A stretch of DNA of 64,000 nt from Tenacibaculum singaporense (GTDB lineage: Bacteria > Bacteroidota > Bacteroidia > Flavobacteriales > Flavobacteriaceae). The notes under the pieces are model-generated. The model had not been told where the DNA came from, did not search any database, and saw nothing but the letters and a program-made list of their open reading frames with translations. Made by a program: the position numbers and the translations under genes. The stretch covers positions 806,001 through 870,000 of the forward strand of contig NZ_CP032548.1 in assembly GCF_003867015.1 (NCBI RefSeq), written 5' to 3'. Positions 58,937-64,000 of this stretch are shown in pieces (within the stretch, counting starts at the first letter, position 1; every line of letters begins with the position of its first letter).

Positions 58937-61900
58937 ATGAAGAAAATGTCTTTTAGCAAAACGCTGCTAATTAACGCGCTATTTTTCTTGTTTTCTAGTT
59001 TTATTTACGGGCAAACGATAAGAGGAAAAATAGTGGGTGTAAATGGAGAAAGTATTCCTTTTGCGAATATTATAGAGAAAGGAACAACAAATGGAACCAC
59101 TTCTAATGAGAATGGTGAATTTAGTTTAAATGTGAAAAAACTTCCGACGGTAGTTACAATATCTTCTTTAGGGTTTGTTACTATAGAAAGAAATGTAGTC
59201 AGTGCGGATACTTTTTTGCAGGTAACTCTTCGAGAAGACTCAGATGTTTTAGAAGAAGTAGTAATTTCAGGATTAGCAACCACAACGAAAAGGTCTAATT
59301 TAGCGAATACAGTTTCGACAATTTCAGCTGCGGAATTAACACAGGTTACATCACAATCAGGTTTTGATAGTGCGTTGTCTGGGAAGTTCACAGGAGCGGA
59401 AATTAAAGCAAATTCAGGAGCACCTGGAGGAGGAATTTCAATGAGGCTTAGGGGAGTTACTTCGGTTTTTGGAGATCAGCAACCATTATTTATTGTAGAT
59501 GGTGTATACGTTGATAATTCATCCATAGGTATGGGTAATAATGTTATTAGTGAAGCTTCTGGAGGAGGGAATCCATCTACAAACCAAGATGATGCTTCAA
59601 ATAGGATTGCGGATATTGACCCAGAAGATATTGAGAATGTAGAAATATTAAAAGGAGCTTCAGCTGCAGCAATTTATGGTTCTAGAGCAGCAGGTGGGGT
59701 AGTGATTATAACTACTAAAAGAGGGAAGTTTGGAAAACCAAGGATTTCTTTTTCGCAAACTCTAGGGCTTAGGAGTCCAACACAATTGTTAGGGTTAAGA
59801 GATTGGAATGAAGAAAGAGTGTTTAATAATTTTTACTCGCCTAAAGATGACCCAGTGGAAGATGCTGAGAGTAGAGCAAACGCTCAAGCCATAGTAGCTA
59901 GATTTAATCAAGCAGTTGCTAATGGTGGATTAAGAGATTATGAGGCAGAGTTGTTTGATCATACAAGAATTTCAACGACTACAAGGTTTACGTCTTCAGG
60001 AGGTTCAGAGAAGACTGATTATTTTTTTGGAGTTACATATAAAGATGAACCTGGTTTGGTTGAAAATACTGGGTATGAGAAAGCATCAGTTCGTTTAAAT
60101 ATTGGTCAAAAATTTACTGATTGGTTAGATTTATATGTCACATCTAACTATATAAGCTCTCAATCTGATAGAGGATTTTTTAATAATGGAAATGCTAACA
60201 GAACAGTTGGGTATGCTTTAGCATTTACATACCCTTGGGAAAATCTATCTCCTATTGATGGGTTATATCCTTCTGGAGGAGCTGGTTCAAATGTGCTAGA
60301 AACAGTTGCAATAACAACTAATAGAGAAAAGGTTAACCGTTTTATAGGAAGTGCAACTTCAAATATTAAAATTATAGATGCTGAAAAAAATAAATTAAAA
60401 TTAGTTTTACAAGCTGGATTTGACCAGTATACCTTAAGAACAACTAGTATATTTCCCAGAGAACTGAGTTATTTCAGGGATCCTTCAACACTCAGCGGGG
60501 TGGCTGTGTCTGGTTCTACAATAAACACTAATTACAATTTATCTGCGTTCTTAGTTCACAATTTGAATTTAGAAGATGGACTGCAATTTACAACTCAATT
60601 AGGTAGTTTTTTTCAAGATTTTGACCGTAACACTGTTATTACAATTGGAACAGGGTTTGATGGTTCCCTTACTAACCTATCTTTAGCGAAAAATTTATCA
60701 TCAGAACAAACTATTCGTTTGCAAAAAGACTCAGGTTTTTTTATTCAAGAAGAGATAAATTATAAAAACAAAATAATAGGTTCTGTAGGTATTAGAGGAG
60801 ATAAGTCTACAAATAATGGAGAATCAGATAAGATGTACTATTATCCTAAAGCTAACTTGGCAATCAATTTACATGAATTTGATTTTTGGAAGTTTGATAA
60901 AATAACAACTTTTAAACCTAGAATTGCATATGGTGAAGCCGGAAGGTTCCCGCAGTTTAATGATCAATTTACACTTGCTGAAGCCCAATTTATAGGAGGT
61001 AATTCAGGGTTTGCTCCAGGTACATTTAAGGGGGATCCATTCATTGAGCCAGAAAGACAAAAGGAATTGGAATATGGGTTAGATTTAGGGCTATTTGAAA
61101 GTAGAATAATTTTAGAATCTACTTTTTATACTAAAAAAATAGACGATTTATTAATACAAGAAAGGGTTCCTACATCTACAGGTTTTACAAGAGAAATTAA
61201 AAATGGAGGAGAGCTTAAAAACACAGGAATAGAGCTTGGGTTGAAAGCTAATGTTATAGAAAAAGAAGATTTTTCTTGGGACACTAACCTAAAATGGTGG
61301 AAAAATAAATCTAAAATTACTCGATTAGATGTTCCAGCATTTACTGAAGGAGGATTTGCCTCATCTTTAGGGACTTTTTATATTCAAGAGGGGTTCAGTG
61401 CTACACAAATTGTAGGGACTTACGATTCAGATGCTTACACGGCAGAAGAGATAGCAAGAAGAGATCCAGAAGGAGATGGTTTTTTTGTATATGGTAATGC
61501 AGAACCAGATTTCCAGATGTCTTGGCAAAATAATTTTAAATACAAGAATTTTGATTTATCATTTTTATGGCACTGGAAAAAAGGAGGTGATGGTATAAAC
61601 CTAACAACTTTATTGTATGATTTAGCAGGTACAACTTGGGATTATGACGATACAGGTTTAGATCCTACAGGTACACTTACTAATGGAGAATACAGAGCAA
61701 GTCAAGCATTTGTTAATCCAGAACCGTTAATTGAAGATGCTGGTTACCTTCGATTAAGAGAAGTAGGTTTGTTTTATACATTTAATAAAGATGTAATTAA
61801 AGGAGTAGAAAAAGTTAAAATAGGAGTTTCAGGAAGAAATTTGATTAATATTTTTGATTATAATAGTTATGATCCAGAGGCTTCAAACTTTGGTAACAAT

Positions 61901-61978
61901 GTTCTGGCTAATAATGTGGAAGTAACCCCTTACCCAGCATCAAAGTTTATTAACTTTCATCTAAATGTTAACTTTTAA
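58937..61978 (+). CDS. SusC/RagA family TonB-linked outer membrane protein
   Basis: This outer-membrane nutrient importer of 1013 residues starts with a signal peptide (1-26) and a carboxypeptidase-like regulatory domain (about 27-105; IRGKIVGVNGESIPFANIIE). The plug follows (about 115-260; VEILKGASAAAIYGSRAAGG is the SusC signature), then a beta barrel to the C-terminal NF. No STN domain is present, so it is not a sigma-linked transducer. It makes a two-gene unit with the SusD lipoprotein 13 bases downstream. No glycosidase, sulfatase or peptidase gene is adjacent, so the substrate (glycan or peptide) remains open. Confidence 0.95.
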   Translation: MKKMSFSKTLLINALFFLFSSFIYGQTIRGKIVGVNGESIPFANIIEKGTTNGTTSNENGEFSLNVKKLPTVVTISSLGFVTIERNVVSADTFLQVTLREDSDVLEEVVISGLATTTKRSNLANTVSTISAAELTQVTSQSGFDSALSGKFTGAEIKANSGAPGGGISMRLRGVTSVFGDQQPLFIVDGVYVDNSSIGMGNNVISEASGGGNPSTNQDDASNRIADIDPEDIENVEILKGASAAAIYGSRAAGGVVIITTKRGKFGKPRISFSQTLGLRSPTQLLGLRDWNEERVFNNFYSPKDDPVEDAESRANAQAIVARFNQAVANGGLRDYEAELFDHTRISTTTRFTSSGGSEKTDYFFGVTYKDEPGLVENTGYEKASVRLNIGQKFTDWLDLYVTSNYISSQSDRGFFNNGNANRTVGYALAFTYPWENLSPIDGLYPSGGAGSNVLETVAITTNREKVNRFIGSATSNIKIIDAEKNKLKLVLQAGFDQYTLRTTSIFPRELSYFRDPSTLSGVAVSGSTINTNYNLSAFLVHNLNLEDGLQFTTQLGSFFQDFDRNTVITIGTGFDGSLTNLSLAKNLSSEQTIRLQKDSGFFIQEEINYKNKIIGSVGIRGDKSTNNGESDKMYYYPKANLAINLHEFDFWKFDKITTFKPRIAYGEAGRFPQFNDQFTLAEAQFIGGNSGFAPGTFKGDPFIEPERQKELEYGLDLGLFESRIILESTFYTKKIDDLLIQERVPTSTGFTREIKNGGELKNTGIELGLKANVIEKEDFSWDTNLKWWKNKSKITRLDVPAFTEGGFASSLGTFYIQEGFSATQIVGTYDSDAYTAEEIARRDPEGDGFFVYGNAEPDFQMSWQNNFKYKNFDLSFLWHWKKGGDGINLTTLLYDLAGTTWDYDDTGLDPTGTLTNGEYRASQAFVNPEPLIEDAGYLRLREVGLFYTFNKDVIKGVEKVKIGVSGRNLINIFDYNSYDPEASNFGNNVLANNVEVTPYPASKFINFHLNVNF

Positions 61979-61990
61979 TCTAAAAAAATC

Positions 61991-63343
61991 ATGAAAAATA
62001 TTTATATAAAAATTTTAGTGTTTGTTTTTGTGCCGTTAATTGTGGGGTGTGAACTTGAAGAGCTGCCTAATTCTAATGCTCCAACTATAGATAGTTTTGC
62101 TGAAGGAGCTTCTCAAGCAGACGTACAATCATTAGCTGTAGGTCTTGAGGCTATAATGAGAAACGATTTAGATTTTCACTATGAAACTGTTAGTTATTTG
62201 GCAAGAGAATATTATGATCTGTCGGGAACTGATCCTCGTTACACAGGAGAGATTTTAAAAGGCCCTCTAGATAATAATGGGTTCTTAACTACTCGTTCAT
62301 TTGCTGCCTGGTATAGGGTTGTTAAAGCAGCGAATGTTTTAATTAATGCAGTTGAAAATTCTGCAGCAGGATTTGATGATGAAGTTAAAAATTCATATTA
62401 CGGTTACGCTAAAACATTAAAAGCTTATGCATTTTTAATGTTAGCTAGTAGGCAGTATACTAATGGAATAAGAGTAGATGTGTCTGATCCAGATAATTTA
62501 GGAGGATTTATAGGCTACGATGAATCTCTAACTTTTATTAAAGGATTATTAAATGAAGCAAGTATTGATTTATCAAATTCCCCTGATGAATTTGATTTTC
62601 CTTTAAGTAGTGGTTTTGATGATTTAAGAAAACCAGATCCAGATACACCGGGAGAAAAATTACCGTTATCTCCTAATGATTTTATAGAGTTTAATAGGGC
62701 TTTAGTTGCTAGAGTTGCATTATATCAGGGGGATATGGTATCTGTTTTAAACTTTTTAAATGAGTCATTTTTTGATTTGAATGGAGGACTGTTTATAGGG
62801 GTTGCTCATGTATTTGGAGCTTCAGGTAATGATATATTAAATAACCTGTATTATGTGCCTGGACAATCTGGTCAAGAGTTTGTAATTCATAATTCATGGA
62901 TAGCAAATGCTGAAACTGGAGATACAAGAGTTAATAGAAAGTCTTTTTTACTAGATGAACCAGCTTCTTTTGACGGACTTACAGGGACTCACCAAATTTC
63001 TGTGTATAAAACTAATACAGATCCTGTTTATTTAATTAGAAATGAAGAATTAATTTTAATGTATGCAGAAGCGAACATAGGAACTAACAATACGGAAGCA
63101 ATCAATGCAATAGATATAGTAAGAAATGCTGCCGGATTACTTAATTATTCAGGGGGAACAACAGATAATGATTTACTTGAAGAAGTATTGAATCAAAGAA
63201 GATATTCGTTGCTGGGAGAAGGTCACAGATGGGTAGATTTAAGACGTTTGGATAGATTGAATTCTACATATGTCCCGCTAGATAGAGCAGGAGATAACAT
63301 TATAACTGCTTTTCCAACACCTTTTAGTGAGAATGTTAATTAA
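61991..63343 (+). CDS. RagB/SusD family surface lipoprotein
   Basis: This is the substrate-binding partner of the SusC protein. The lipobox is PLIVGC with C20, followed by ELEEL, consistent with surface export. The helical TPR-like scaffold of SusD is seen, with AWYRVVKAANVLINAVE, YGYAKTLKAYAFLMLASRQY, NRALVARVALYQGDM and the family end RNEELILMYAEANIG, LNQRRYSLLGEGHRWVDLRR. Length of 450 residues is at the lower end for SusD. It lies 13 bases after susC and ends with a terminator. Confidence 0.95.
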   Translation: MKNIYIKILVFVFVPLIVGCELEELPNSNAPTIDSFAEGASQADVQSLAVGLEAIMRNDLDFHYETVSYLAREYYDLSGTDPRYTGEILKGPLDNNGFLTTRSFAAWYRVVKAANVLINAVENSAAGFDDEVKNSYYGYAKTLKAYAFLMLASRQYTNGIRVDVSDPDNLGGFIGYDESLTFIKGLLNEASIDLSNSPDEFDFPLSSGFDDLRKPDPDTPGEKLPLSPNDFIEFNRALVARVALYQGDMVSVLNFLNESFFDLNGGLFIGVAHVFGASGNDILNNLYYVPGQSGQEFVIHNSWIANAETGDTRVNRKSFLLDEPASFDGLTGTHQISVYKTNTDPVYLIRNEELILMYAEANIGTNNTEAINAIDIVRNAAGLLNYSGGTTDNDLLEEVLNQRRYSLLGEGHRWVDLRRLDRLNSTYVPLDRAGDNIITAFPTPFSENVN

Positions 63344-63376
63344 CAACATGACTTGTTTTTAATTGTGATATTTGAT

Positions 63377-63404
63377 AAAGGAGCCCAAATAGGCTCCTTT
63401 TTTA
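63377..63404. terminator. Bidirectional terminator between susD-like and lpxH genes
   Basis: AAAGGAGCC-CAAATA-GGCTCCTTT is followed by a T-run on the plus strand. Confidence 0.85.
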
Positions 63405-63406
63405 TT

Positions 63407-64000
63407 TTAAAATTCTTTTAAAACTAGTTTATCATTTTCAAAAACAGCATATGTAAAGTACTTAATCCAGTCACCAGTGTTCAAATAAGTGCTGTTTTCT
63501 TGAAGTTGAATTTCTAAAGGAAGATGTCTGTGCCCAAAAATAAAATAATTGTAGTGTTTAGTTTCTAGTTTGCGCTTACAATACTGTACTAACCACTCAT
63601 TATCTTCACCTAAAAATTTAGCGTCTTCATCACCAGAAATCAGTTTGTTTTTAACCGACATATATTGTCCTAATCGCATACCTAAATCTGGGTGTAACCA
63701 GCGAAACATCCATTGAAATAAAGGAAATGTAAATACTTTTTTCATACGCTTATACCCTTTGTCTCCAGGTCCTAATCCATCACCATGACCAATTAAAAAT
63801 AATTTATTATTGATTGTAAACTCTTGAGGAGAATGATACACGGGAATATTTAATTCCTTTTCAAAATAATCACGCATCCATAAATCGTGATTTCCAACAA
63901 AAAAGTAAATTGGGATACCGTTGTCTTTTATTTCAGCAAGCTTTCCTAAAACGCGAACAAAACCTTTAGGAACCACAGTTTTATACTCAAACCAAAAATC
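63407..64000 (-). CDS. lpxH: UDP-2,3-diacylglucosamine diphosphatase, 5' end outside window
   Basis: This calcineurin-type metallophosphoesterase hydrolyses UDP-2,3-diacylglucosamine to lipid X in lipid A synthesis. The frame is open to the right edge (DFWFEYKTVVPKGF precedes the internal GTG at 63976), so the N-terminal DxH and GD motifs lie outside the window. Visible metal-ligand motifs are FFVGNHDLWM (the GNHD), FLIGHGDGLGPGDKGYKRM (GHGD) and FIFGHRHLPL (GHRH). The C-terminal 198 residues are complete. The assignment to LpxH and not another phosphoesterase rests on DFWFEYK and the GHGDGLGPGD motif. Confidence 0.92.
   Translation of the reverse strand, partial: DFWFEYKTVVPKGFVRVLGKLAEIKDNGIPIYFFVGNHDLWMRDYFEKELNIPVYHSPQEFTINNKLFLIGHGDGLGPGDKGYKRMKKVFTFPLFQWMFRWLHPDLGMRLGQYMSVKNKLISGDEDAKFLGEDNEWLVQYCKRKLETKHYNYFIFGHRHLPLEIQLQENSTYLNTGDWIKYFTYAVFENDKLVLKEF

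Overview
The window is a contiguous stretch of chromosome from an AT-rich Bacteroidota bacterium, almost certainly a member of the Flavobacteriaceae. A marine relative of Tenacibaculum or Polaribacter would fit, but that genus guess is inference. The evidence is a SusC/SusD pair, a sigma/FecR/TonB-receptor cassette, a complete Bat operon, Bacteroidota promoter boxes (TAnnTTTG) in front of many genes, weak Shine-Dalgarno signals, frequent TTG/GTG starts, and short repeats of the GTCATTTCGAG type typical of this family. No prophage, transposase or CRISPR array is visible, and no gene-free stretch exceeds 300 bases.

Layout. 1-685: 3' end of radA, followed by three copies of a short repeat. 914-4224: a class A penicillin-binding protein and a frameshifted S66 peptidase. 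4352-10017: an arsenosugar biosynthesis cluster on the minus strand (arsM, purine nucleoside phosphorylase, TIGR04282 glycosyltransferase, rhodanese, radical SAM arsS, peroxidase-like CMD protein, DUF547 protein), interspersed with repeat elements. Two of these elements have become part of coding sequences. 10127-10513: a tRNA operon (Gly-Leu-Leu). 10631-15616: heme O synthase, cytochrome oxidase III/III/IV, SCO-type assembly proteins, DUF420 and a small CxxC membrane protein. 15813-28513: housekeeping genes, namely TolC-like, tsaB, mscS, dodecin, RNase H, purN, acpP-fabF-rnc, pyk, an M28 peptidase and a CBS protein. 28514-35470: a small zinc-ribbon protein, a GNAT acetyltransferase, a short SSB, a sigma/FecR/TonB-receptor system and a divergent four-module lipoprotein. 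35551-46349: tex, an unknown secreted protein, metG, a second (intact) S66 peptidase, YraN, a TlpA-like protein, an SDR and CvpA. 46382-49462: two beta-carbonic anhydrases and a SulP transporter, a likely bicarbonate module. 50001-58709: moxR-DUF58-batA-B-C-D-E with a four-helix-bundle (23S IVP-type) gene inserted between batA and batB. 58937-63343: a SusC/SusD pair. 63407-64000: 5'-truncated lpxH.

How the parts work together. The arsenic cluster probably methylates arsenite (ArsM), attaches the 5'-deoxyadenosyl group (ArsS), and then exchanges the adenine and adds sugar (PNP, TIGR04282), giving arsenosugars. The respiratory block supplies heme O, structural subunits and copper delivery for an aa3-type oxidase whose subunits I and II lie outside the window. 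The Bat operon is a MoxR/VWA chaperone-like membrane system with TPR and SH3 partners. The strongest novelty candidates are the arsenosugar cluster with its accessory genes, the in-frame capture of repeat elements by two adjacent genes of that cluster, the oligo-G frameshift in the S66 peptidase, a promoter apparently positioned so that transcripts from it escape a terminator upstream of tex, and the sigma-linked four-module lipoprotein.
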